This document shows positions 42,484-53,309 of a DNA stretch of 64,000 bases, piece after piece. The DNA is from Shinisaurus crocodilurus (taxonomy: Eukaryota > Chordata > Lepidosauria > Squamata > Shinisauridae), in NCBI GenBank assembly GCA_021292165.1, contig JAHFWL010000229.1, positions 1 to 64,000 on the forward strand. The letters are read 5' to 3'. How positions within the stretch are numbered: the first letter of the stretch is position 1; each line of letters opens with the position of its first letter. A program made the position numbers and the translations under genes. Below the pieces are notes generated by a model that did not search any database, was not told the origin of the DNA, and was given only the letters and a program-made list of their open reading frames with translations.

Positions 42484-42489
42484 TGTCAT

Positions 42490-43850
42490 TGTCTCACACA
42501 ACTGCTTTTTAAACCCCTGACATTTCCAAAATGGTTTTCCATGTGAGACAGGAGAGCTGCTGTTTGGGCACCACAAGTCCACAGTCCTCTCATGCATTGT
42601 GGGATGAGTTGTGCGGCTCTTCAGCATTGACTTTTCAAAGGAATGGCTGATCCGAGTAGGAACACGTCATTCCTTCTGAGAAAGGGAGCTGGTGAAAGAA
42701 GCTTATGATGTTCTTAATTCCCATAACCTGAATAATAAGATGTGGTTAAGTCAGGTAAGAAGATTAAATGTTTGATCAATTAGACATTTCAGAAGTGATA
42801 TGAGGATGAGAGGGGGGGGAAAGCCTTTTTATTTTAAGAAAAGGAGAAAAGATGTTCAACAAAAGCATAGACTTCAGAATGGAAGTGGCAATCAAAGTTA
42901 TGTTTCATGGACACTGGAAAAACCATTAGCCATGGGCAAGTTATAAGCAAATTTCAGTCTGCGATTTAGTGCTCAAATGCTTAGTTTGACTAAAGAGTTC
43001 CCATTTCATCATTAATGCATCCACAAGTAAAATTTTTGAAATGCTTTTATGTCGCAGGAGATTGTATATACCACACACATGCATACATACATGCATGTAC
43101 GTGTGTGCACGCACGCGCACACACACACACACAGCTAGAATGTTGTTAGGGAATTATTACTTAGGGGCTCAGAAAGTAATGGGGAGCTAAGCAATGAAAA
43201 ATAACGAATAACAGAGTGTTCAAAGACAGTTGCAGAAGCTCAGGAGGACACCCTTCAGCTATTTTGATTTATATTTAAACATTTAAAAGATTGGCACTTT
43301 TGATTAGTTCAGAGTCTCCCAGGTTTTTGCTCAGTTCTGATTTACAGGATGGCTGAATCTTAGCAAAATGAAAGCTAAATGAGGATTTTTTTAAATGAAA
43401 AAAAAAAAATTACCTTTGAATGCTTAAAGTAGTCAAGGAAGAGGGCAGCACGGCTAACGCCAAGATGAAAGGGAATGGAATATGAAGGCATTCACTTCTA
43501 AAATCCAAAAAGGCTTTCAACTATTGGGGTGGGGAAAAATACATAAAGATGATTCTAATGGCTGTATATGGGAATTATGTGTGTATGTATATAATTTTGC
43601 TTGCTGTATACATCGTTTTTATTTGGGGTGGGGTATTATATATGAACAGAGCAGACAATGGCCTAGAAAGATTTCAATCAATTCACTGTATCGCTCAGAG
43701 AATAATAATGTATTGATGGATTTAGGTCTAAAGTGTGCTCACTTGGAAGTATGGGCAGTTGAAACAATGGGCCATATTATCATGAACGGTAGCTACAATC
43801 CGGCACAGGTGTTGGTGCTTTGAAGCTATTGTTGCATGCTCTGTGCTGCT
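42490..43850. other. Unassigned sequence
   Basis: Contains a CA/CATG-rich microsatellite at about 43077-43132. No gene recognised, although an open frame at 43482-43823 spans 113 codons without known motifs. Confidence 0.35.
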
Positions 43851-44587
43851 CTGAATGGTGAGAAGAATGATGGAAATTGTAATGTTGTTGCTGCCTGCTT
43901 AAATCAACGAGGTAATGTAACCACTAATTACGGTGGGAGGAAAGGGTTAATTGAACAAGTCCCTCCCCCCTACTTCCTGCCTCTCTGTGGCCAGCTCTCT
44001 CTCTCCCTCTCCAACGTGATGGACACACCCATATGAATAAAAGGACTGTAAGTAAAACTAATGAATGTCTTTATTAGTTTTAAACCTTGTGTGGACAATC
44101 CATTTCCTTTTAAGAGCCTTTTAGCAAGGGTTTAGCAACCCACGTGGTGATAACCAGTTTCAATAACCAGGCTGCGCATAAGGGGGGGGGAACTCTGCTT
44201 TGTCCTAACCAGTATAGGAGCGACTCATTTCCATATCCTCCAGCAGAGAAGTTCCGGGGGGGCACTATTGGGGTTTGGTTTCCTTTGGATAAAAGAGCAC
44301 CATCAATTTACATGCCTGGGGAACAGGGATCAGTCTTTCCTCCCTCATGCACCCCCCCCAGATATGGGCAACCAACAGTATTCAACTTAACGAACAACAG
44401 TGCATCAAGCCATCAACAAGACATTAGTAATAAAGATAACCCTAAGGCCAAAACCTCCCACCTCCTCCCATGGCCTAGATGTGCCAATGGAAGTCATAGT
44501 TAATTCAAAGATGCAGTCAACGAGTAAGGGGTCCCTTGTGTGTTCCACAAAGATGCAACAGTTTGAGAGTGTTGCAATATATCCTAT

Positions 44588-44653
44588 GCTAGCAAGTGGC
44601 AGCAGTACATTGGGTGTGTTGAAATATAGACTCCAACCAGCAGGTGGCAGCAG
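44588..44653 (+). promoter_or_regulatory. Two tandem CTCF-like motifs
   Basis: ccagcaggtggcagcag at 44637-44653 closely fits the CTCF core consensus. A weaker match, ctagcaagtggcagcag, lies at 44589-44605 in the same orientation. The two sit in a locally repeated context (gtgttg(c/a)aatata upstream of each). Binding is an inference from motif only. Confidence 0.4.
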
Positions 44654-45261
44654 AAAGGCTCCTGTAGCTGCTTTTGGCCTCTCTGCAGCTCCAAGCCAAC
44701 AGAAATGGCAACGCTAGATCCTAACAGCTAGTGTAGCTCAAAACCTCCCACCCTAGTATTTTCATCCAGGAAGGATGGGCACATGTATATGTGATTTCAG
44801 CCAATAGCAATTACAGCATGGGAACTCTAAAACAAAGCCTTAGCAATTCTGCATTTCAACCATTCGGCTCTTAGAGTCCCTACATTGTAAGGTCTACAAC
44901 CAGATCTAACAGCATCCAGTTAACTCTTTAAATCTTCTCTCCATAAAGGGGAAGAGAGCTTTCTAGTCTCTCAGCCTCTTTTCCTGACCCGATCTGCAAC
45001 CTCTGTGTTTCCAGTGCCACTTTGCTCAGGGTGACCCAGAACCTGGACTTTTACTTACTGAGGGTGGCTGATGAGAAAGCAAATGTACCCCAGGCATGCT
45101 TTTATTCCTTAACGTATTCCAACAGTTACAGTAAAGCATATGTTGCAGCTCCACCCAACATGCAAATAGGCTCCTTCACAGTGATGCATTTTGGGTGTTC
45201 TTACAATAATATGCAGCGAGGTAGCAGCAGCAAAAACAAAGCGGCAATAACAGCACACAGG

Positions 45262-45704
45262 GGGCCGGTTCATACAACCCAGGTGGCGAGTGGGGGAGGC
45301 ACCACGGGTCCTTCCGTGGGGTCCGGCAGGGCGCCGCAGACGACCTGCGCCCCGCACGTGTGGGCAGACCGCGGTGGAGTCGACAGTCCCCGCACCGCAG
45401 CGTGGGCCTCCTGGCGCTAGGGGGTGGCAGCTCAGGATGCCCAGTGGGGCCGTTTGTCCCTACAGGCCGGAGCAGCCGTAGCTCCGGCCGCTATAGGCTG
45501 CCGCCTCTGTGCACGTCCGCCCGCTGTTCGCTCGGCAGGGTGGCCACACGTAGTAGGGGCTTACCCCTCTACCGCCCATGGTGACTTCCCGTGCTTCCCG
45601 TGTGGGGCCGTCCCGCAGGGGTGCCCCCGGCCGACGTTCGCACGACACGGGAACCACGGGGGGCTTCTGCTCCCCCGCGGTTCCCGTGTCGTGTGAACCG
45701 GCCC
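45262..45704. mobile_element. GC-rich inverted-repeat element, copy 3 (longest)
   Basis: 443 bp, ends GGGCCGGTTCATACAACC and TGTCGTGTGAACCGGCCC. Its right end contains the hairpin gttcgcacgacacggg...ccgtgtcgtgtgaac (45636-45698). Sequence is CpG-rich and lacks coding potential. No clear target duplication. Confidence 0.75.
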
Positions 45705-45904
45705 AGAATCTTCTTCTTCCTCCTTCTGTCTCTCCCTCCCTCCCTCCCACTCTATACATAAGCGCACATTCACGCACGCATGCACGCAAACAAAAACACA
45801 CTTAAGAGATCTGCAAAATTAATGCATTACCATTAGCATCCCATCCCCCCCCACAAATAGCTGGAATAGTTGGATGTACATTATTATTGTGTATGGATAT
45901 GTTT

Positions 45905-45935
45905 TATGACTCGTTCTTTCTTTCTTTCTTTCTTT
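45905..45935. repeat. (TTTC)n simple repeat
   Basis: Short TTTC run followed by C-rich sequence. Confidence 0.8.
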
Positions 45936-46070
45936 TTCTCCCCCCCCACTCTCTTTTGTGATTTCCCCACCCCATTTTTGTGTGCATTTGTTATTGTTGT
46001 ATTTGCAAATCATAAAAGAAAAAGAATGGTTGGAATATAGCGCCCGAGCGGCCCGACAATGACAAAGTGA

Positions 46071-46238
46071 CTGGATTAAGACAACATGATAACCCACATC
46101 ATGAGGGTTGAGTGTGGGTTGTGGTTGAACCATGGGTTGTTGTTGAAATGTGGGTTATCGTGTTGTCTGAATGCAGCTGAGATAACAAACCATGGTGAAC
46201 AACCCATAGTTCACAACCCAACAACAAAGCATGGGTTC
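46071..46238. mobile_element. Palindromic AACAACCCATG element, half copy
   Basis: Left half of the element (gacaacatgataacccacat, then gaaccatgggttgttgttga) with the mirror half lost after about 46238. Confidence 0.6.
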
Positions 46239-46689
46239 TTTTCTCCTCCTTTCTTCTGCTCCAGTCCTTATGGGGCTACCACCTGCCTCACCTATTTTTT
46301 CTACCTTCGGAACACTTGTGCAGCTCTACTTCAGCATCAGTAGTAGTTAATGTGATTTTTTTTTTACACTTTTGCATGTATTTAAAGGAAATTAACAACA
46401 GGTGTTGCTTTTTGTTCATCCCAGAGGAAGCCATTGAGCAAATTCTACCCCAATCCATTTTGATGTTGATTTGGTAAGCTGGCATCATATTCATTTGGCT
46501 GGGGATATCATGGCAATAAGCATAATAATGATAATAACATTTATTTATTTATTTATTTATTTATAATTTTTCTTATACAAAAGACAAAGAAGTAAATAAT
46601 CAATTACTGTATGTAAAAATTAAAGTCAACAATAAAGAAATCAGTTATGTTTTAAGAGCATCTAACTTTTTTAATACTAAAATTTCTAT

Positions 46690-47160
46690 TAGCATTGGAA
46701 TTAAAGATTGAAAGCTTTTGCCAAAGGGAATGTTTTAACCTTCGTTCTCCTTTCTAATAGGGTTGGACATTTGCAGGCATGGAATTCTTTAAAGATGGGG
46801 CAACTCCTGAAAAGGACCTGCTCCTTGTCTTTCCAGATGACACAACCTTCCATGAAGGACCTTGGAACTGGGCTGCCCCTGCTGATATTCTCTGATGGGA
46901 TAGCTCACTTGGCCTCAGTCCTTCATGTTCTGTCACCAGGCTAGATTACTGCAATTCATTCCACACGGGGCTGTCCTTGAAGACAGCCCAGAAAGCTTAC
47001 TCCAGAAAGCAGTCACCAGGGTTTTGTCTGCAGTCTGTAGATCAGATCTTATCACACCAATGCTTCACTTGCTGCTAATATGTTTGTTTATGTATTTTAT
47101 TTTATTTAAATTTTTTTGATACTGCTATTCCTGACATTTCAAAGCAGTTTACAAAATAAA
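46690..47160 (+). mobile_element. Decayed L2-like LINE fragment
   Basis: A shifted frame still shows RLDYCNS-like codons (ctagattactgcaattca) at about 46942 and a following LKTAQKAYS-like segment, the conserved region before the L2 C-terminus. Many stops. Confidence 0.55.
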
Positions 47161-47384
47161 ACAAGAAAAACAACTTCCAATAAAACAGACAATTCGAATA
47201 AACAAAACAAGCTCAGTAAAGAGCAGTGAAATCAATATAACAAACAGAACAAGGACAACACGGTGTTTTCCAGAGCACCATTCAAATTTCGGAAAAGTAT
47301 GGCATCCTATGCAGACCTTATATACGATGAGGACTTTAGGAATTTATTTTAGCCATATTAATGGGTATGGCTGGAGACACTTTA

Positions 47385-47437
47385 ACATAATTTTATCCTG
47401 GAAGACAATCTTACTCGGTCATGAGTGATCACCTACT
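47385..47437 (+). mobile_element. RTE LINE extreme 3' end fragment
   Basis: The plus strand here (tcctggaagacaatcttact and cggtcatgagtgatc) matches the reverse complement of 18315-18362, the 3' untranslated end of the RTE LINE. It is a severely truncated second copy. Confidence 0.7.
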
Positions 47438-47439
47438 AC

Positions 47440-48200
47440 TGCTGCTACAGATGAGTCCTCACCCTGGTCCTCACCCCACAGGGAAGAAACTGGCGCATGG
47501 TACACTGCCTGTTCTATAAATGAAAGTCCAACATGTGCACAAAGGGCTACATTTATAGCTTTTATTGTCCGAAAGCAGCACAAAAATGTTGAGACGAGAC
47601 AAATGGAGAGAAAAGGTACCATGGGACTGTTTAACAAACTACAGAGATGCGATGAATACGAGTGTGAAAGAAACACAGTTCACACATTACCTGTTACAGT
47701 GTACTACTAGCAGTGGTGACCCCTTGCTGGGAGAGAACCCTCTTTTCTCCGTTCATTCCTCAATATACTTTTACCTGGAAGCAAATTTGTTTATGACATC
47801 TGTTCCGATCAAGGTTCATTCCTGTCTATCAATATTTCATCCCTACACTACGTCAACTGTTTTCATACCATATTCCAGTAACTATTGTTCTTTTCACAGA
47901 CAGACCTTCCCTCCCCGCTCTTACCACATCATTTGTGGTTCTTATACTTTTGTCCTGACCATAAACTTGTCATACTCTCCTCAGTTCCCTTTATGTAACT
48001 TTACATCATCATCATCACCTCATCATCATCGTCACCTTTTATTTGTATGCTGCTTTCCACCAAAAATTGTGCCCAAAGCGGCTCACAACACGACAAATAA
48101 ACAGTGGATATAATTTACAATGTGTGGGGGGGATGGGATGCTAATGGTAATGCATTACTTTTGCAGATCTCTTAAGTGTGTTTTTGTTTGCGTGCATGCG
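47440..48200. other. Unassigned sequence
   Basis: An open frame at 47565-48113 of 182 codons has no recognised domain and ends in an ATC-rich simple repeat. Probably chance. Confidence 0.35.
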
Positions 48201-48204
48201 TTTT

Positions 48205-48390
48205 AAAGATGTTTTTAAGATGTTTTTAAAGATGTTTTTAAGATGTTTTTAGGATGTTTTAAGATGTTTAATAGTATATATTGTGTTGTTTTAGTTTAGG
48301 TATTTTATATTTTTCTGTTGTTCCCCGCCTCGATCTAGATGGAGAGGCGGGTAATAAATAAAATATTATTATTATTATTATTATTATTAC
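48205..48390 (+). mobile_element. L2-like LINE 3' tail with internal short repeats
   Basis: Repeats of gatgtttttaa, then ccccgcctcgatctagatgg and aggcgggtaataaataaaat and a (ATT)n tail. Plus-strand relative of 6014-6275. Confidence 0.65.
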
Positions 48391-48560
48391 AAAACATCAA
48401 ACACTAAATATAATATTTAAAAAAAATTAACTTACAAAATATCAGAAAACACTAAATATTCAAAAGACCATTGACAAAATATCAGAGAACAGTAAATTTA
48501 CAAAATATCAAAAAACACTAAATATAATATTCAAAAAATACAATAGAAATTACAGATAAC
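48388..48560. repeat. AT-rich minisatellite, about four units
   Basis: Unit acaaaatatcagaaaacact followed by aaata and a variable spacer, seen four times with lengths of about 26-45 bp. Confidence 0.7.
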
Positions 48561-48746
48561 CATAAACAACTCAATAATAATTATACTACGGTCAAAAAAT
48601 AATAATAATAATAAAAGAAAAAAAGCAGTAGCAGCTTTTGCAGCTGGAGTCAGTCAGGCCCCACCCTCCCTGGCCAGGTGTGATGAGCCAGGGGAGCAGG
48701 GACCAGGTCTTGCAGGACTCACAGGTAGATGGTCTCTAAGCACCTT

Positions 48747-48777
<31 letters not shown>
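48747..48777. repeat. (CAG)n microsatellite
   Basis: About ten CAG units. The following agcttttgtagctggagtca repeats a segment found at about 48630-48652. Confidence 0.95.
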
Positions 48778-49415
48778 TTTTGTAGCTGGAGTCAGACCCC
48801 TTCTGCATGTATGCTAGGGTGGGATGTCGGGGAAATCTGCAAAGGACTCAAATGAGTATGGATTTATCCGAGTCTGCCCTGTGGATTCCACACTGGACTG
48901 GCTTTCCCAGGTCGCGAAGAGTCTGTGGGGCTTGCACACTGATTTTTTTAATTTCGTGTATTTTTGCGCAAATTTAGCTTCAGAAAAATAAGCAAAATAA
49001 ATTTAAAAAAACCAATCAAAAATGTACAAATCCCCCCCCCCCCCGCCCCGAGTAAAGCGTGAAAATACGCGTTATGGGGAGATTTGTGCATTCTTGGCCA
49101 ATTTGTGCATTCTTGGGAGCGCAGATATTTGTGTGCGGATGCAAATTTGCGCAAACACGCGCGGACACATTTGTGCAATTTCTGAGTCCGCAGTTCAGGG
49201 GACGGCGGGGTGAAAGTCACCCCCAAATCCACAAAACACCGGCCGAGCGGATTTTTCTCTGTTCACACATCCCTACAGTGAGTGACTTATGCTCTACTTC
49301 TGCTACGGACATGTAGTAGGCTAATATATGACTTACGCTTCATATCTATATTCCTATGTTAACTCTAGGTTACCATTATATGGTCAATAATATATATGCA
49401 TGAAATATATGTACG

Positions 49416-49561
49416 CAGTGCTTTTTTTCTGGAGAAAAAGGTACCGGAACTCTTGGATTACATTTCCTCGGGAGTAGATGGCGATTAAATTGTAATGCAA
49501 TTAATAGAAGAAAAGGTGCTGGAACTCAGTTCCGGTGAGTTCCACCAGAAAAAAAGCCCTG
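49416..49561. mobile_element. hAT-type MITE, family C, copy 1
   Basis: 146 bp. Ends CAGTGCTTTTTTTCTGG and, inverted, CAGGGCTTTTTTTCTGG. Perfect 8-bp duplication tatgtacg (49408-49415 and 49562-49569). Almost identical to 50612-50757. Confidence 0.92.
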
Positions 49562-49607
49562 TATGTACGTATGTTTATAAGGTATGTAAACCTTTATTCT
49601 CCTACAG

Positions 49608-49900
49608 CAGGGGTGGGCCACATGTGCCCCCTGGCCTTAAGGGCTACCCCTGCTGCCCCTTAATTTTCTGGAGCAGAATTGATGGTTCGCTGCCAAATTC
49701 CAGCAGCAAACTGTGATGGTGGCCTTACAAAGCCACATTTAGCTTTAAAGCTGTTGCGGTTTTCTGGCTAAATTTGGTGGCAAACTGCCAATTGTTTGCT
49801 GCTGCTGTTGTTGTTGAAACATGGCGGTGGGGGTGTGGCCCTAGTGGGCTCCAGGGAGGTTGAAATTGACCCCCAGAGCTCCCAAAGCTGCCCTCCCCTG
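49608..49900. mobile_element. hAT-like element, family E
   Basis: Starts CAGGGGTGGGCCACATG and ends gctgccctcccctg. Flanks tcctacag (49600-49607) and tccgacag (49901-49908) match at 7 of 8 positions. Non-coding. Confidence 0.7.
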
Positions 49901-50317
49901 TCCGACAGTACGTCAAAGGGCACACAATTCTTGGGACCCGGTTGTAATAAATGTGCGTCCCAAATGGTAAGACTGTGGAATCTTATATCCAGATCCTTTA
50001 TTGGATTGTCCAGTATAATTGAGGAAACTATCCAGAGCATTTTTTGAAAATACCTTATTGTAAACTTATACATATATATTTGCAAAAGTGTGTTTGGGCT
50101 CGTGTCTGGAAAAATCCTGCCTCTCCAACATTCTAAGAGTGCTTATTAAAATCTCTGGGATTGGAAGAAAAAAGGATAGGTTGATGGATGCCAGCTAGAA
50201 GAGACTTGGATCTCGCCGAGTAATGGACTTCGCAGACAAGTGGGACTGGCTTCATGAATCACAGGAATATGTATTGAGGCAATAGAAGACCGGAAAGAGA
50301 TTAGTTTTTATCATTCT

Positions 50318-50905
50318 TAGGGCACAGTCCAGTGAGGCTGCCTGTAACCCTCCAAACTCAGAGGAGTCCAGGCATCCTATGCCAGGACGGGAGGAGCCCA
50401 GAGGTGAAGGTCGCCTCCACGCTCCCCCCACCCTGCAAAGCAGCCAGAGGGCCAATTTCGGCCATCTAACTGCGGTGCTTCAGAGCGGGAGGAAAGGAGG
50501 CTGAGGCGCTGCCAGGATAATATGTCGTATCTTGGTGGTGCCAGTCTCCTTCCCTCCTTGCCCCCTGGTGGAATGCCCCCTAAACCCCTTCTCCGAGGTC
50601 ATTCTTATGACCAGTGCTTTTTTTCTGGAGAAAAAGGTACCGGAACTCTTGGATTACATTTCCTCGGGAGTAGATGGCGATTAAATTGTAATGCAATTAA
50701 TAGAAGAAAAGGTGCTGGAACTCAGTTCCGGTGAGCTCCACCAGAAAAAAAGCCCTGCTTATGACCTCGGAGACACGGCTTATGGAGTTCTTTCCATGCT
50801 GGCTGCTGCGAGGGTTGGGAAGGTGCTTCAAGAAGCGCAGCTCCGAGTCTGGAGCTGTTTTCTGATCTTGGAGTTGGGAATCCAAACAATCCGAGGGACC
50901 TCTAT
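50318..50905. mobile_element. Unclassified palindromic element interrupted by a hAT MITE
   Basis: Starts cttagggcacagtccagtga and contains tcgcctccacgctcc and ccttctccgaggtcat. It matches the reverse complement of about 61830-62300. Its central inverted motif (gaggtcat..atgacctc) is where the MITE at 50612-50757 inserted. Confidence 0.6.
50612..50757. mobile_element. hAT-type MITE, family C, copy 2
   Basis: Same 146-bp element as 49416-49561, same orientation, with its own perfect 8-bp duplication cttatgac (50604-50611 and 50758-50765). Nested in the element at 50318-50905. Confidence 0.93.
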
Positions 50906-51340
50906 ACCAGCGGCTCCCAACCTTTTTTTTTTGCCCCATGCACCCTCTTCACCATATGTCAGAATGTCATTTCCCCACCCCCCTTTCTAAGATTGTCTGA
51001 CTTAAATCTGTGCCTTACAATAAGGTGTGATGTCCTGTAGATTATGTACGATCTCTAGAATTGTAATTTGTAGGAAGATCAGTATTCCAACAGTTTGAGT
51101 CTGTGGTCCCAGTTCCCCCCTGGGGGAAATTCCCCCCTGGTTGAGAACCCAGGGGTTCTAGACTCTGTCCAGGGGCCATGGGACTGCTCTGCCCCTGGAT
51201 CTGTTTTATCTTTGAGTTTAAATAAACAGGGCACGGGCATAGGCTCATAGGAAACTACCTTATACAGAGTGAGACCACTGGTCCATCTAGCTCAAGTCCC
51301 TATTGAAGGGTAGCCCCATGTAGAGTGCATTACAATAGTC
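50905..51340. mobile_element. Possible degenerate hAT and unassigned DNA
   Basis: cagcggctcccaacctttt and a weakly inverted ctggttgagaacccagggg suggest an old hAT element up to about 51160. The remainder is unassigned. Confidence 0.35.
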
Positions 51341-51345
51341 TAGAC

Positions 51346-51461
51346 CAGTGTTCTCCAACCTTGGGTCCCCAGATGTTTTTGGCCTACAACTCCCAGCATG
51401 GGGGGGCATGCTTGGAATTGTAGGCCAAAAACATCTGGGGACCCAAGGTTGGAGAACACTG
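51346..51461. mobile_element. hAT foldback MITE, family B, copy 4
   Basis: As 14107-14241 but with the centre of the palindrome shortened. Flanks gtctagac and gtctagat match at 7 of 8 positions. Confidence 0.9.
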
Positions 51462-51539
51462 GTCTAGATGTGATGAGAACAAGGCATAGATATTTGTTCC
51501 AAAATCAGACCGTAACAGGAACCTTTGTATCGTGCTTAA

Positions 51540-51915
51540 AGCTCGTCGCATACATTCTCTAGCTGTACTTCTTAGAACAACCCTGCAGGGTAAGTCAATA
51601 TCATGATTCTCCCTATGTAGCAGATGGAAGGACTGAGGTTGAGAGATAGTTTCATAGATTTCATAGATCTTAGAGTTGGAAGGAGCCTACAAGGCTATCA
51701 AGTCCAACCCCCTGCTCAATGCAGGAAACTATAGGAGGGGTCTCCCATCCAAGTAATAACCAGGCCTGACCCTGCTTAGCTTTCCGCACTCAGACAAGCT
51801 GAGCCAGCGTAAGCCACAGGCCTGTATCAGGGCCCACCCTGCAAGTTCATGGAAGAGGCAAGATTCGAAATGGGGACCTCTTGCTTTGTAGCCCAGTTTC
51901 TTAGCCAGTATGCTA
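51540..51915 (-). mobile_element. MIR-like SINE split by a 5S/CR1 SINE
   Basis: Left part (ttagaacaaccctgcagggt, then tagcagatggaaggactgag) and right part (aggcaagattcgaaatgggg, then agcccagtttcttagccag) form one old MIR-like SINE on the minus strand, separated by the insertion at 51651-51827. Confidence 0.6.
51651..51827 (-). mobile_element. 5S rRNA/CR1 chimeric SINE, copy 3
   Basis: As 19113-19271, with 5S promoter segments and the head gccacaggcctgtat (plus-strand reading) complete. Inserted in the MIR-like SINE. Confidence 0.87.
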
Positions 51916-52047
51916 AGAGAAGATAGATACCTGTAGGGTGGCCATTTGGAAATTGCAAAAAAGAATAAAGAAAAGAGGAAATGCATCACTAAAAAAAGAG
52001 AGGACAAAAGAGGATACTGGTTTGCATAAAATTTGCATATGCTAATC

Positions 52048-52156
52048 CAGTGTTCTCCAACCTTGGGTCCCCAGATGTTTTTGGCCTACATCTGGCTGGG
52101 GCATGCTGGGAGTTGTATGCCAAAAACATCTGGGTACCCAAGGTTGGAGAACACTG
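52048..52156. mobile_element. hAT foldback MITE, family B, copy 5, nested
   Basis: Shortened palindrome with ends CAGTGTTCTCCAACC. Perfect 8-bp duplication tgctaatc (52040-52047 and 52157-52164), inside 51934-53298. Confidence 0.9.
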
Positions 52157-52199
52157 TGCTAATCTATATAGAGAGATGCACATTTAGATATAATAATTA

Positions 52200-53005
52200 T
52201 CTTGGCCATTGATCTTGGGGTTGTGGTGGATGATCAGTTGTCACTTCGTCCATTTGTGAATATGACAGCAAAGACATGTGGCTTCCATCTTGCTAACATC
52301 CGACGAATTGGTCGATCTTGATCCTGGAGACTGCGAAGCTGCTTGTCCATAGTTTGGTCATTTCACGCTTGGATTATTGTAATAGTCTTTTGGCGGGTTG
52401 CCTTCTTCTTCACTTCGTTCCCTTGTTTTGGTGCAGAACAGTGCTGTACATGCGGTTCTTGACCTGCCCCATTATTCTTGTGTTTCTTGTCACCGTAGAG
52501 CATTGCACTGGTTGCCGGTCAGGGCAAGGACTTATTTCAAACTTCTTGTCTTGACATTTAAGGCACTACGCTCTTCCCTTCCCACTTATTTGGCTGAGTT
52601 GGTCACATGGCACACACCTCTTAGGAGAACTCGATCTGCAGACTCAGGGTTTTTGGAAGTGCCTTGGACGAAGGTGGCAAATTCTAGGCTCTGGTTATTT
52701 TCTCATTTGGCTCCACGATTATGGAACTCTCTTCCTTTACACCTTCGGATGGAATCGGAGTTGAGTAAATTGAAGCGTAACCTGAAAACCTATCTGTTCA
52801 ACTTGGAGACATAGATGTTAGACTTAGTGTGAACTGGGTAATTGCTGTGATTTTAGTTTTATGGCTTGATGGTTTTAACTATTTGTTGTTGTTAATTTAA
52901 ATTTACCTGGATTGTAGCCCATTTTAAGTATTTTAATGTAGTTTTAGTTAAATTGTGATGATTATTGTTTGAGTTATTTTGTATATTGTACTGCGCTCTG
53001 GTGTA

Positions 53006-53040
<35 letters not shown>
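52200..53040 (+). mobile_element. L2-like LINE, C-terminal coding remnant and tail
   Basis: Frames with one or more shifts read LVHSLVISRLDYCNSLLAG, then HRRALHWLPVRARTYFKLLVLTFKALRSSLPTYLAEL, then LAPRLWNSLPLHLR and LKRNLKTYLFNLE, the ordered conserved blocks of the L2-group ORF2 C-terminus. An (ATT)n tract at 53010-53039 ends the tail. The endonuclease and catalytic RT regions are absent. Distinct family from that at 26183-26640. Confidence 0.85.
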
Positions 53041-53309
53041 ATGGAAATACAGCCCATCTCACCATAGTGTGGAAGACAGTGAAGAGGTGACCCGTGTGCC
53101 TTGCTAGGTTTGCTGTCCAGGAGCTTTTGATGGGCAACTTCTTCAAGGCCCTCTAGGCTCTAGCTCTTCCTTCCTTTGGGTGGTTCTTTAACTTTTTAAA
53201 ACTGGACTTGGCCTGGGCAGCCCTTCAAATCGAGGACACCTTCAAAACAGAGGACAGTCCTCTGGCAGCTCTTCAGATAGGGACACATGGCCACCCTAGA
53301 TACCTGCAC

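Larger units (their letters stand above)
51934..53298. mobile_element. 1.36-kb hAT-type composite element
   Basis: Inverted ends TAGGGTGGCCATTTG on the left and catggccaccccta-like on the right (ATGGCCACCCTA at 53287-53298). Perfect 8-bp duplication gatacctg at 51926-51933 and 53299-53306. Inside are a family-B foldback (52048-52156) and an L2-like LINE piece (52200-53040), either later insertions or carried along. No transposase frame. A related interior fragment may lie at 4920-5000 (gactggaaagcccttcaaa). Confidence 0.75.

Noticed and set aside
43870..44100. Possible LTR with an aataaa signal near 44035
   Set aside because: No TG/CA ends, target duplication or second copy could be found.
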